NCBI GenBank assembly: GCA_963784805.1
Contig: CAWASR010000025.1
Coordinates: forward strand, 1 to 64,000
Origin: Roseiarcus sp963784805
GTDB taxonomy: Bacteria > Pseudomonadota > Alphaproteobacteria > Rhizobiales > Beijerinckiaceae
DNA: 64,000 bases
Direction of reading: 5' to 3'
The translations under genes were made by a program, and so were the position numbers. This document shows, in pieces, positions 33,921 through 42,732 of the stretch. Every line of letters starts with the position of its first letter. Within the stretch, counting starts at the first letter, position 1. The notes below the pieces were generated by a model, which worked only from the letters and a program-made list of their open reading frames with translations, did no database searches and was not told the DNA's origin.

Positions 33921-35237
33921 GTGCGCGTGCGGGGTGAAGAAGGTCTTGGCCGGCAGGCGCGCCGTCTGCGGCTCAACACGCTCATTGGGCTGCGCTGGCT
34001 GGCGGTCGCCGGACAAACGGTCGCGATCCTGATCGGCGCCTACGGGTTCGGGCTCCAATTTCCGATTTTGGCCTGCTTCGGTCTCGTCGCCAGTTCGGCG
34101 TTGCTCAATCTTGCCCTGCGCTGGCGCTATCCGGTGAGCACGCAGCTCACTGAACGCGGGGCGACGATACTGCTGGCCTATGATGTCGTCCAGCTCGCGG
34201 GGCTCCTCTATCTGACCGGCGGCGACGCCAACCCGTTCGCTATCCTGTTCCTCGCGCCGGTCACCATCGCCGCCACCTCGCTATCGTTGCGCCGCGCGCT
34301 CGGCCTGCTGGCTTTGGCGCTCGTCTGCGCGACCATGCTGGCGCGATGGAGCCTGCCCTTGCCCTGGATCGACGGCCGCAGCCTGCCGCTGCCGCCGATC
34401 TATGTTCTCGGACTCTGGAGCGCGCTCGGGGTCAGCGCCGCGTTCGTAACCCTCTACGCCTACCGGGTCGCGGCGGAAGCGCGTCAGACCGCCAGCGCCC
34501 TGACGGCGACCGAACTGGTGCTCGCGCGCGCGCAGCATCTCTCGCAAATCGACGGTCTCGCCGCCGCGGCGGCGCACGCCTTGGGAACGCCGCTGGCGAC
34601 CGTCGCCCTGATCGTGCGCGAAATGGCGGCCCACCCGCCGCCGAGCGAGAGCTTCGGCGACGATCTGCGGCTGCTCGAACAGTCCGTCGATCGGTGCCGG
34701 TCGATCCTGGGCAAGCTTACCGCCCCGTCTGAGTTGACCGACGAGGAAATGGAAATATCGAGCCCGGTCGAACTGGCCGAAATCGCCGCCACGCCGCACC
34801 GCCTCCTCGGCGTCTCGATTACGGTCGAGGGCGAGGGGCCCGAACCTGCGCCGACGTGCCCGCGCAATCCCGGCCTGTTGTACGGCCTTGGCAATTTGAT
34901 CGAGAACGCGGTGAGTTTCGCCGAAAAGGCGGTGGTCATTCGCGCGAGCTGGACCAGATCGACGGTCAGGATCGTCATCGCCGACGACGGGAGAGGATTT
35001 CCGCCCAACATTCTGGCGCGAATCGGTGAGCCCTACCTGTCTCAGCGCGAGGGCGCGGTTCGCAACGAATTGGCGGGAGGCGGAATGGGCCTCGGTCTGT
35101 TTATCGCCAGCTCCCTCATCGAACGGTCCCGCGCCACGCTTCGGCTCGCCAACGCCGAGCCGCCCGCCGCCGGCGCGATCGCCACGATTCAATGGTCGCG
35201 CGCCGCCTACGAGCAGGGCCGGCGGGCCGAAGAATGA
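33921..35237 (+). CDS. Redox sensor histidine kinase, RegB/PrrB/ActS type
   Basis: Membrane kinase of the global redox two-component system. About six membrane segments (residues 20-185) include the quinone-site motif GGDANPF (100-106). The H-box GLAAAAAHALGTPLATVAL places phosphoacceptor His219, and Cys259 lies 40 residues later, the same offset as His225 and the redox-active Cys265 of Rhodobacter RegB. The ATPase domain keeps GNLIENAV, DDGRGF and GMGLGLF. A GTG start at 33921 is chosen because there is no in-frame ATG between it and the previous gene; GTG 33927 is possible. Followed by its response regulator. Confidence 0.92.
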   Translation: MRVRGEEGLGRQARRLRLNTLIGLRWLAVAGQTVAILIGAYGFGLQFPILACFGLVASSALLNLALRWRYPVSTQLTERGATILLAYDVVQLAGLLYLTGGDANPFAILFLAPVTIAATSLSLRRALGLLALALVCATMLARWSLPLPWIDGRSLPLPPIYVLGLWSALGVSAAFVTLYAYRVAAEARQTASALTATELVLARAQHLSQIDGLAAAAAHALGTPLATVALIVREMAAHPPPSESFGDDLRLLEQSVDRCRSILGKLTAPSELTDEEMEISSPVELAEIAATPHRLLGVSITVEGEGPEPAPTCPRNPGLLYGLGNLIENAVSFAEKAVVIRASWTRSTVRIVIADDGRGFPPNILARIGEPYLSQREGAVRNELAGGGMGLGLFIASSLIERSRATLRLANAEPPAAGAIATIQWSRAAYEQGRRAEE

Positions 35238-35281
35238 CGCAGACGCCCGCCGCGCGGCGGAAACCGGTATAGAAGGGCGCA

Positions 35282-35869
35282 ATGACAGACCAAGACCCAC
35301 CACCCGGCCGATCGTCGAACCGGGAACTCAGCCGAGCGGACGCGCCGGAAAGAACGCTGCTCGTCGTCGACGACGACCGGATCTTCTGCGAGCGCCTGGC
35401 GCAGGCGATGGCTTCGCGCGGCTTTATCGCGCGAACGGCGGTCAGCGTCGCCGAGGCGCTGGCCTCGATCGCGACGGCGCCGCCCGAATTCGCGGTCATC
35501 GATCTGAGGCTCGGCGACGGCAGCGGTCTCGAGGTCATGCGGGCGCTGAAGGCGCAGCGCGCCGACGCGCGCGGCGTCATCCTGACCGGCTATGGCGCGA
35601 TCGCCACCGCCGTCACCGCCGTCAAGATCGGCGCCTTCGACTATCTCGCCAAGCCCGCCAACGCGGACGACGTCGTCTGCGCGCTGACGGCTGAACGTCT
35701 CGACCGTCCCGCCGGGCACGCCCCCCCGATGTCCGCCGACCGGGTGCGCTGGGAGCACATTCAGCGCGTTTACGAATCCTGCGAGCACAACGTCTCGGAG
35801 ACCGCCCGCCAGCTGCACATGCACCGGCGCACCCTCCAGCGCATCCTAGCCAAGCGCGCGCCAAAATAG
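35282..35869 (+). CDS. Response regulator, RegA/PrrA/ActR type
   Basis: Partner of the preceding kinase, a global regulator of respiration, photosynthesis, carbon and nitrogen fixation genes in alphaproteobacteria. Receiver domain: acidic pocket at Asp30-Asp31, phosphoacceptor Asp74 in AVIDLRLGDGSGL, Thr102 and Lys124 (AKPAN). The Fis-type helix-turn-helix NVSETARQLHMHRRTLQRIL is at the C-terminus. At 195 residues it is close to the usual 180-190. It starts 44 bp after the kinase stop. Confidence 0.94.
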   Translation: MTDQDPPPGRSSNRELSRADAPERTLLVVDDDRIFCERLAQAMASRGFIARTAVSVAEALASIATAPPEFAVIDLRLGDGSGLEVMRALKAQRADARGVILTGYGAIATAVTAVKIGAFDYLAKPANADDVVCALTAERLDRPAGHAPPMSADRVRWEHIQRVYESCEHNVSETARQLHMHRRTLQRILAKRAPK

Positions 35870-36291
35870 CGACGACCGGCCGCCGCGGGGAGAACGCGTC
35901 GGCGGCGCCGCGCTATCGTCCGACGGGGCCCCGACCCGAGACTCGCCCGCGGGGGCCGGTCGATAGGGAAAATCATTCCAGGCCAAAGGAAGAAAAGGAA
36001 AACCAAAAGGGAAGAAAAAGAAAGCCAAAGGGGAAACAAAGGAAAATAAAGGGGAAGGAAAAGAAAACATTTTTCTTCCGCGAATTGGGACTTTTCAAGG
36101 GGTTAAAGCCGATTCCAAATTAAAATAACCTTCCTGCCCCCGCCGAATGGCGAGCCCTTGCAAATGAGCCGCGCCAGACGACGATCGCGCCGTCTGGCGG
36201 CTCTCGAATAGAAAAACATGAATTCGCCCGCCGGGCAAGAAAATGTCGCTCTTTTCAGAAGGCCGCAGCTGTGCCGGGAGCGCGGCCCCCA
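35870..36291. other. Intergenic stretch with a purine-rich tract
   Basis: About 420 bp between the 3' ends of the response regulator and the TPR protein gene. No gene is seen. It contains the purine-rich tract listed separately and an AT-rich stretch (36070-36130) that is unusual for this genome. No clear stem followed by a T-run was found. Confidence 0.5.
35983..36070 (+). repeat. Degenerate purine-rich tandem repeat
   Basis: Nearly uninterrupted A/G for about 90 bases, broken only by CC before each unit, an isolated C and a T. Units begin CCAAAGG at 35983, CCAAAAGG at 36003 and CCAAAGG at 36025, a period of 20-22 bp, and the tail decays into AAAGG-type words. It lies in the non-coding gap between two convergent genes. 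Confidence 0.75.
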
Positions 36292-37704
36292 TCACAAGGC
36301 GTTTCGATCGAATGGAGCGATGCTCGAAAACCTCAACCGCGCCGGCGGCCGACCTGTGGCCGCAGGCAACGTCCTCAACCGCTGTCGCAGCCGCCCATTG
36401 AGCGGGCTTGCCGGCCGCTGCGCCGAGCGCTCCGCCACCAGCGCCGAGGCCAGACGCGCCCTTTTCGCGCGCATCGCCGCCTCGATGAAGGTCAGCTCGA
36501 CCAGATCGCACTGGGCGAGGCTGCCGCCGCAGCGATGCGAGATATGGCGCACCCGCTCGAGCCATTCGACGCAGGCCTCGTACTCGCCTTCGGCGAAGGC
36601 GCGCAGCGCTTCACAGAGCGGCGGCGCGAGCTCATCCTCCGGCAACGACGGCGAGGATTGGCCGCGACCGTCTGTGCGCGGAAGCGACTCGAACGCCCGC
36701 GAGGCGGCGGCAGCGCGTCCGACGGCGACGAATGCGATGATCGCGTGGATGACGGTGAAGGACCGCGCGCCGGCCAGCGGCTGCTTTTCCCAGCGATCGG
36801 CCAACAGCCGCCAGCGTTCCCCCACGTCGATGTCGCGCAGCCGCATCCGCCATAGCAACGCCGAAGCGTCGACGAGCGCGTTGACGTCCGAGGCGCAGCC
36901 GCTCGCGATCTGTTGGTCGTAGGCCGCGAGCGCGGAGATCGGATCGTCCGCGTCGAGATGAAACAGCGCCCGGTGCCAGGCGAGATGCGCGGAATATCCG
37001 GTTCCTTCGATCCAGGCCGGCTCGGTGTCGGCGAGGAAGGCCAGCCCCTCGCGCGCGCGTCCCTGCATTTCCAGCACATGGGCGACGACATGGATGGCGC
37101 CGGCATGGGCGGGCTCGAGGGCGAGGGCGCGGCGCGCCATCCTTTCGGCGCGACGATACTCTCCGTTCTCCTCCAGTCCGAAAGCGTACATCGCAAGCAC
37201 GCTGGCGTAGCCCGGCGCTCTGACGCTCCACTCGGGCAGCGCCTGGGCGATCCGATCCCGCAGCATACGCCGCCGGCCCAGCCGAAAATCGAGCGCATGG
37301 GCGACCGCGAGCGCGACAATGTCGCGGGGCCGGTCGACGACGATCGCGCCGTAAAGCTGGAGCGTCAGCGCCGCATCCCCCATAAGCCAGGCGCGAGCCG
37401 CCGCAGCGTGGCGGCGCGCCGGATCATTTCTGTCCGGGCGCGCGGCCTCGATTGCGTCCACGCTTTTGGCGAGCGCAATTCTCACGGCGTCGGAATTGTC
37501 GTCCGCGCGCACGATGAGCGCCAAGCGCAAGCAATGACCGAATGCGCAATGAGGGTCATCGGCAAGCGCGCGCTCAACCTCGAGCGAGGGATTCCCCCGA
37601 TGCGTGAGCATCAGCTCGAGCGCGCGTTCGCAGCGCGCCAGCGAGCCGATGGCCGCGTCAGCGGCGACAGACCCGATGGCGCGAAGTCTGACGATTGCGT
37701 TCAT
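36292..37704 (-). CDS. TTC38-like tetratricopeptide repeat protein
   Basis: A 470-residue helical repeat protein resembling the tetratricopeptide repeat protein 38 group: VLAMYAFGLEENGEYRRAE, HVVAHVLEMQGRAREGLAFL, and SAHLAWHRALFHLDADDP are the hallmarks. No signal peptide or membrane segment is seen, so it is probably cytoplasmic. Its ATG overlaps the stop of the flavoprotein gene (ATGA at 37701-37704), so the pair is translationally coupled. The biochemical role of TTC38 proteins is unknown; coupling suggests it aids or scaffolds the flavoenzyme. Confidence 0.85.
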   Translation of the reverse strand: MNAIVRLRAIGSVAADAAIGSLARCERALELMLTHRGNPSLEVERALADDPHCAFGHCLRLALIVRADDNSDAVRIALAKSVDAIEAARPDRNDPARRHAAAARAWLMGDAALTLQLYGAIVVDRPRDIVALAVAHALDFRLGRRRMLRDRIAQALPEWSVRAPGYASVLAMYAFGLEENGEYRRAERMARRALALEPAHAGAIHVVAHVLEMQGRAREGLAFLADTEPAWIEGTGYSAHLAWHRALFHLDADDPISALAAYDQQIASGCASDVNALVDASALLWRMRLRDIDVGERWRLLADRWEKQPLAGARSFTVIHAIIAFVAVGRAAAASRAFESLPRTDGRGQSSPSLPEDELAPPLCEALRAFAEGEYEACVEWLERVRHISHRCGGSLAQCDLVELTFIEAAMRAKRARLASALVAERSAQRPASPLNGRLRQRLRTLPAATGRPPARLRFSSIAPFDRNAL

Positions 37705-39140
37705 GGCCTATCCATTCCCTGACTTGGTCCGATGTTCTGGTTCATGCGGAACAGGTTGCCGGGATCGTAGCGGCGCTTGATCTCGGCCAGGCGGCGATAG
37801 TTCGCGCCATACGCCTTCTCGATCCGGTCGTTTTCGTCTTCGGGCATGAAATTGACGTAGACGCTGCCCAAGGCGAACGGCGCCGCGGCTTCGAAAAATC
37901 GCCGAGCCCAGGCGACGCAGGCCGAATCGTCCGCCTTATCCCGCCAGCGCGTATGGACGTTCATGATGAAGTGGGCGTCGCGGTTCGGCCAGGCGGTCGC
38001 ATTGGCGGGAACGCGCGTCATCGCGCCGCCGACATGGGCGATGAACAGCTCGCATTCGGGCGACGGCAGCGTGCCGGCCGCATCGACGATGACCTTGATC
38101 GCCGCGTCCGTCAGGTCGGCGAAGTCGTGGCTCTTCCAATAGTTGCGGGCGCCGGGGGTCAGCAGCGGATCGAACGCCGTCTGCCAGCCCGCAAACGGGT
38201 GGGGAGAGATCACGTCGGCGATCGGATTGCCGAGCGCGCGCAGGGGTTTTAGGACCTTCTCGCCTTCCTTCATGTCGCCGGCGTAGCAGGCGGCGAAGAT
38301 CAGGACCTCCTTGCCGTGCCATTCAACAGGGAGGAAGGGCAGCGGCGGCGCCTTGCGCATCACCGCCCAGACGGCGAGTTCGTCGGGCGCCTCCTTGACG
38401 ATGTGGCGGAACTCGGCCAGCAGCGCGGGGGCTTTTTCGAGCGGATGCACCACCAGACCGGACAGCACCTCCGGGCCAAGCGGATGGAGCTTGAACTCGA
38501 ACGAGGTCACGACGCCGAAATTGCCGCCGCCACCCCGCAACGCCCAGAAAAGGTCAGGGTTCTCCGCCTCGCTGGCGCGAACCAGCCTGGCGTCGGCGGT
38601 GACGACGTCGGCTGAGATCAGATTGTCGATCGTCAACCCGAACTTGTGGGTGGTCCAGCCGAAACCGCCGCCAAGCGTGAGGCCGGCGACGCCTGTGGTT
38701 GAATTGATGCCGAGCGGGGTGGCAAGCGCGAACGCCTGCGCCTCCTTGTCGAAGTCCGCCAGCGTCGCGCCGGGCTCGACCCGGGCCGTGCGAGACGCTG
38801 GGTCGACGCGGACCGATTTCATCAACGACAAATCGATCAGCAGGCCGCCGTCGCAGACCGCATTGCCGGCAATGTTGTGGCCGCCGCCGCGCACCGCGAC
38901 CAGCAGATTTTCGTCGCGCGCGAGCTTGACGGCGTTGATCACGTCGGCGGCGCCGAGGCAACGCGCAACCAGCGCCGGCGATCGGTCGATCATGGCGTTC
39001 CAGATCGTGCGGGCGGCGTCGTAGCCGTCGTCTCCGGGCAACGCCACCGGGCCGCGCAGCTTGCCGCGGAAGGCCGCCAGAGCGTCGGGAGAAATCGTCC
39101 TGGTTGACGCGTCGAGGGTGCGGACGGATAAATCGGTCAT
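37701..39140 (-). CDS. FAD-linked oxidoreductase, berberine-bridge-enzyme type
   Basis: A 479-residue flavoprotein with an FAD-binding PCMH domain and C-terminal BBE segment. VAVRGGGHNIAGNAVCDGG gives the His usually linked to FAD; GINSTTGVAGLTLGGGFGW and ALRGGGGNFGVVTSFEF line the FAD site. The C-terminus YRRLAEIKRRYDPGNLFRMN is the BBE motif, which completes the active site. Substrate is unpredictable: sugars, alkaloid-like amines and phenolics are known for the family. No signal peptide. It is divergent from an HxlR regulator that probably controls it. Confidence 0.9.
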   Translation of the reverse strand: MTDLSVRTLDASTRTISPDALAAFRGKLRGPVALPGDDGYDAARTIWNAMIDRSPALVARCLGAADVINAVKLARDENLLVAVRGGGHNIAGNAVCDGGLLIDLSLMKSVRVDPASRTARVEPGATLADFDKEAQAFALATPLGINSTTGVAGLTLGGGFGWTTHKFGLTIDNLISADVVTADARLVRASEAENPDLFWALRGGGGNFGVVTSFEFKLHPLGPEVLSGLVVHPLEKAPALLAEFRHIVKEAPDELAVWAVMRKAPPLPFLPVEWHGKEVLIFAACYAGDMKEGEKVLKPLRALGNPIADVISPHPFAGWQTAFDPLLTPGARNYWKSHDFADLTDAAIKVIVDAAGTLPSPECELFIAHVGGAMTRVPANATAWPNRDAHFIMNVHTRWRDKADDSACVAWARRFFEAAAPFALGSVYVNFMPEDENDRIEKAYGANYRRLAEIKRRYDPGNLFRMNQNIGPSQGMDRP

Positions 39141-39244
39141 GGTTTCTCTCCGTTATCGGCTTTTTTCAATCAATGTGTTTTTGAATCGCCTTGCAGCGAT
39201 CGGTAGTGCGGGCAAGATTTCCCACATCCTTTCGCCTTGCGGCT

Positions 39245-39284
39245 AGTTCACGAACTGAATCGCGCCCGGTACAATTTCTGAACT
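39245..39284. promoter_or_regulatory. Inverted repeat between the flavoprotein and HxlR genes
   Basis: AGTTC (39245-39249) and GAACT (39252-39256) form a palindrome with a 2-base spacer; a further GAACT half-site is at 39280-39284. They lie in the 216-bp divergent spacer, about 73-112 bp before the HxlR start. HxlR regulators commonly bind short palindromes in such divergent promoters. Assignment as operator is inference. Confidence 0.45.
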
Positions 39285-39356
39285 GGCGTCCGTCGTCCTC
39301 GGCGACTATCTGACTGACCGCCGTGCGATCACGACGGCGTGATCAGGGAGGCCCTC

Positions 39357-40055
39357 ATGGTGGACAGTGGCTACAAACAATTCTGCCCGGTGGCGATGGC
39401 GGCGGAGATCCTCGGCGCGCGGTGGACCCTGGTTCTGCTGCGCGAGCTCGTCGCCGGCTCCACCCGCTTCAATGAACTGAGACGCGGCGTGCCGAGAATG
39501 TCGCCCGCGCTCCTGTCGAAGCGTCTGAAGGATCTGGAAAAAGCAGGCATCGTCACCCGCTCTCACGTGACCGGCGAGACGGACCTGTTCGAATACCGCT
39601 TGACCAAGGCGGGTCGGGATCTGGAGCCGATCATCGAGACCGTCGGCATATGGGGGCATCGGTGGATCGAAACCGAAGCGTCGCTCGGGAATCTCGATCC
39701 CAATCTTCTGATGTGGGACATGCGGCGCAACATCGATCCCACGCCCATGCCTCGCCGCCGAACCACCATTCAGGTCATTTTCAAGGATCTTGAGGAAGCG
39801 CGCCGAAACTGGTGGCTGGTGGTCGAGCCCGGCAAGGAGGTCGATCTGTGCTCGGTCGATCCAGGGTTCGACGTCGATCTCTACCTTTCGACCGATGTGC
39901 GGACCATGACCGAGATCTGGATGGGCTACGTCACCGTCGCGCGCGCCAAGGAAGAGGATCGGCTCGCCATGACGGGAAGCCGGCAGCTCGAAGCGGAGAT
40001 TGGAAGCTGGCTGAGGCTCAGTCCATTTGCGAAAGTCGAGAAACTGGTCGCATAG
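39357..40055 (+). CDS. HxlR family transcriptional regulator
   Basis: A winged-helix regulator of 232 residues. The N-terminal half is HxlR: YKQFCPVAMAAEILGARWTL with the family Cys, ELRRGVPRMSPALLSKRLKDLE as recognition region, and LFEYRLTKAGRDLEPII as wing. The C-terminal 110 residues resemble an SCP2-like ligand-binding fold (VDLCSVDPGFDVDLYLSTDV), an extension found in some HxlR proteins. The ATG at 39357 has AGGGAG six bases upstream. It probably senses a hydrophobic or aromatic compound and controls the divergent flavoprotein-TPR operon. Confidence 0.87.
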   Translation: MVDSGYKQFCPVAMAAEILGARWTLVLLRELVAGSTRFNELRRGVPRMSPALLSKRLKDLEKAGIVTRSHVTGETDLFEYRLTKAGRDLEPIIETVGIWGHRWIETEASLGNLDPNLLMWDMRRNIDPTPMPRRRTTIQVIFKDLEEARRNWWLVVEPGKEVDLCSVDPGFDVDLYLSTDVRTMTEIWMGYVTVARAKEEDRLAMTGSRQLEAEIGSWLRLSPFAKVEKLVA

Positions 40056-40117
40056 GCGATTGCCTTCGGCCGTCGCTTGCCGTTATGCCGGGGGCGACGG
40101 TCTGGAGGCCATGGCGA

Positions 40118-40924
40118 ATGGATATTGAAGACATCGCGGAAGAAGCCTTCCAGGTCCTGGGGACGGGCCGCCAGGTCGCGCCGTTCACCTCTCGTCGCCC
40201 CGATTTCGGACTGGAGGACGCCTACCGCGTCGCCGCCAAGGTCCGGGCGAGGCGCGAGGCGCGCGGCGAGCGGCCCATCGGGCGCAAGATCGGGTTCACC
40301 AACCGGACCATCTGGGCCGAATACAATGTCCATGCGCCGATCTGGGGCTATGTCTACGACCGCACCGTCCACGACCTTCCGACAGGGGGCATGGACGTTT
40401 CTCTCAGCAGTCTCGTCGAGCCGCGAATTGAGCCGGAAATCGTGTTCGGAATGGCGGCCGCGCCGGCGCCCGGCATGGACGAAATGGCCCTGCTGGGCTG
40501 CGTCGGTTGGGTCGCGCACGGGTTCGAGATCGTGCAGTCGATCTTCCCAAAATGGATATTTCTCGCCGCCGACACCGTCGCGGCTTATGGCCTCCATGGC
40601 GGACTTTGGATTGGGCCGCGCCATGCGGTCGCCTCGCGCGCCGGCGACTGGGGGCGCGAGCTATCGAGCTTCGAGATCGACCTTTTTCGCAACGGAGACC
40701 TCGCCGACCGCGGCCGGGCGGAGAATGTCCTGGACGGCCCGGTCCACGCGTTGCGTCATCTGGTCGAGCTCATCGCCGGCGATGCTCACCATCCGCCGCT
40801 CGCCGCCGGGGAAATCATTACGACCGGAACGCTGACCCGCGCCTTTCCGGTCGCGGCCGGCGAGGTCTGGACCACCGAGCTGACCGGCGTTCCACTCGAG
40901 GGCGCGCGCATTCGCTTCATCTGA
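40118..40924 (+). CDS. 2-oxopent-4-enoate hydratase (MhpD) family protein
   Basis: A 268-residue hydratase/decarboxylase-type enzyme of the fumarylacetoacetate hydrolase superfamily; members hydrate 2-oxopent-4-enoate or decarboxylate 2-oxo-3-hexenedioate in meta-cleavage of aromatics. GRKIGFTNRTIW binds the keto acid and SSLVEPRIEPEIVF holds the metal-binding acidic residues. The C-terminal GEIITTGTLTRAFPV is also conserved. GGAGG at 40104-40108 supports the ATG at 40118. Other meta-cleavage genes are absent, so the physiological substrate is uncertain. Confidence 0.85.
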   Translation: MDIEDIAEEAFQVLGTGRQVAPFTSRRPDFGLEDAYRVAAKVRARREARGERPIGRKIGFTNRTIWAEYNVHAPIWGYVYDRTVHDLPTGGMDVSLSSLVEPRIEPEIVFGMAAAPAPGMDEMALLGCVGWVAHGFEIVQSIFPKWIFLAADTVAAYGLHGGLWIGPRHAVASRAGDWGRELSSFEIDLFRNGDLADRGRAENVLDGPVHALRHLVELIAGDAHHPPLAAGEIITTGTLTRAFPVAAGEVWTTELTGVPLEGARIRFI

Positions 40925-41918
40925 CCGGATCGGCGCTCGCTTCCGCGGCCTGGGCGATGAGCTCGAACGAGCGCAGCCGTTTGGCGTGCTCGTAGACGTC
41001 GGAGACGACGATCAGTTCGTCGGCGCCGGTTTCCGCGACCAGCGCTTCGATGCCCGCGCTGACCCGCTCGGGAGAGCCGACGATCGAGCGGGCGAGCATC
41101 CGCATCGCCTGCGCTTTCTCCATCGGCGACCAGTAGCTCTCGATGTCGTCGATCGGCGGCTGGCTCAAGCCCCGCGCGCCGCGGAAGATGTTGGCGAACG
41201 ACATCTGCTGGGTCGTCGCCAGTCGGCGCGCTTCCGCGTCGCTCCCGGCGGCGATGATGTTGACCCCGACCATCGCGTAGGGACGGTCGAGCTGCGCCGA
41301 CGGCTTGAACCGGCTGCGATAGATCTCAAGCGCGGGAATCAGCAGGTCGGGCGCGAAATGCGACGCGAAGGCGTAAGGCAGCCCCAGCTCGGCGGCCAGC
41401 ATCGCGCCGAAATGGCTCGATCCGAGGATCCAGAGCGGCACTTCAGTTCCCGCCGCCGGCACCGCCTGGATGCGCTGGCCGGGAACGGCCGGGGCCAGGA
41501 ACGCCTGAAGCTCCAAGACGTCCTGCGGGAACGCCTCTGCGGCCTCCGGCGTGCGCCGCAGGGCGCGCAGGGTGAGCTGGTCGGTTCCGGGGGCGCGGCC
41601 GAGCCCGAGATCGATGCGGCCTGGATAGAGCCGCGCCAGCGTGCCGAACTGTTCGGCGATCACATAGGGCGCGTGGTTCGGCAGCATGATCCCGCCGGCG
41701 CCGACCCGGATGGTTTTGGTTCCCGCGGCCAGATGCGCGAGCACGATCGAGGTCGCGGCGCTGCCGATTCCCGGCATGTTGTGGTGCTCGGCCACCCAGA
41801 TGCGCCGGTAGCCCCACGCCTCGGCATGGGCCGCCAGGTCGCGGGCGTTGTCGAGCGCGCCGCTTGCGTCGGTCGCTTCGGTGACGCGGACAAGTTCGAG
41901 GATGGAAAGGGGCGTCAA
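40917..41918 (-). CDS. Luciferase-like (LLM class) flavin-dependent oxidoreductase
   Basis: A 333-residue TIM-barrel FMN enzyme of the bacterial luciferase superfamily, MsnO8-type subgroup. WVAEHHNMPGIGSAATSIVL, GGIMLPNHAPYVIAEQFGTL and LGLGRAPGTDQLT are the recognition segments. Such proteins use F420 or FMN and are often of unknown substrate. It overlaps the convergent hydratase by 8 bp. No flavin reductase is adjacent. Confidence 0.88.
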   Translation of the reverse strand: MTPLSILELVRVTEATDASGALDNARDLAAHAEAWGYRRIWVAEHHNMPGIGSAATSIVLAHLAAGTKTIRVGAGGIMLPNHAPYVIAEQFGTLARLYPGRIDLGLGRAPGTDQLTLRALRRTPEAAEAFPQDVLELQAFLAPAVPGQRIQAVPAAGTEVPLWILGSSHFGAMLAAELGLPYAFASHFAPDLLIPALEIYRSRFKPSAQLDRPYAMVGVNIIAAGSDAEARRLATTQQMSFANIFRGARGLSQPPIDDIESYWSPMEKAQAMRMLARSIVGSPERVSAGIEALVAETGADELIVVSDVYEHAKRLRSFELIAQAAEASADPVR

Positions 41919-42027
41919 GCGCGCGCTCCGGGATCAGACGGTTTTTGGGGGACGGCCGACCGGAGGCCCGCCGCCGCATCCGCGTCGAAAAGCGGAGGCC
42001 AAGGCTATATGGGGCCGATCATGACCG

Positions 42028-42732
42028 TTACGCCAGACCGTTTCGCTCCGTCCGGCCGCTCTCGACGCTCATGGCGAGCACGCGGCTGATCGCGGTCAAG
42101 TCCAGCTCCGTTTCGCTCGACCATTGATTGAAGGCGGCCTGAATCGCGGCCAGATCGCGCTTGCCGCTCGGCGGTTTGGCCAGGACGCCTTCCCGGATCA
42201 GGGCGGCGACCATGTCGGGCGTGGCGACGAACGCGGGCTTGCCGATCGATCTGAGGAATCGCTTCGCCGCGTCGCCGCCGAGATGGCTGGCGCGCTTCTT
42301 CAACACGTCCAGAAGGCCGACGTAGTCGGCGTCCGGCCAGTCGGCGAAGAACCGGGCGGCGCTTCCATGCTCGGCCGCGAGGTCCATGAGAAAACGGGCG
42401 TTGACCTGGACCGCCCGGATTTTCGCGCCGTTGCGGACGATGCCGCGATTTCTCATCAGCGCGTCGAAACGGTCGTCGGTCATGAACGCGCAGGCGCGCG
42501 GATCGAACCGGTCGAACGCCGCTTCGAACGCGTCCCATTTGGCGTCGATCACCTTGCTCGAGAAGCCGGCGTTGAAGATGCGCCGGGTCATCGCCGCCAG
42601 CACCCGGTCGTCCGGCATGGCCGCGATCGCGGCCGGCGGCAGCGAGGGAGTCTCGGCCAGGATCTTTTCGAGCGCCGCCGCTCCGCCTTTCCGCTTCGCC
42701 GCGACGGCGAAGATCTCGTCGAAACTCCTCAT
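42028..42732 (-). CDS. DNA-3-methyladenine glycosylase I (Tag) family protein
   Basis: A 234-residue base-excision glycosylase-like protein. The Tag core is recognisable in RIFNAGFSSKVIDAKWDAF, RNRGIVRNGAKIRAVQVNA and FFADWPDADY. The start is the ATG at 42732 (MRSFDEIF), with the frame upstream being a shadow. The zinc-snap residues of E. coli Tag (Cys4, His17, His175, Cys179) are not evident: there is no N-terminal Cys. It may be a divergent Tag with altered stability or specificity. Confidence 0.75.
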   Translation of the reverse strand: MRSFDEIFAVAAKRKGGAAALEKILAETPSLPPAAIAAMPDDRVLAAMTRRIFNAGFSSKVIDAKWDAFEAAFDRFDPRACAFMTDDRFDALMRNRGIVRNGAKIRAVQVNARFLMDLAAEHGSAARFFADWPDADYVGLLDVLKKRASHLGGDAAKRFLRSIGKPAFVATPDMVAALIREGVLAKPPSGKRDLAAIQAAFNQWSSETELDLTAISRVLAMSVESGRTERNGLA

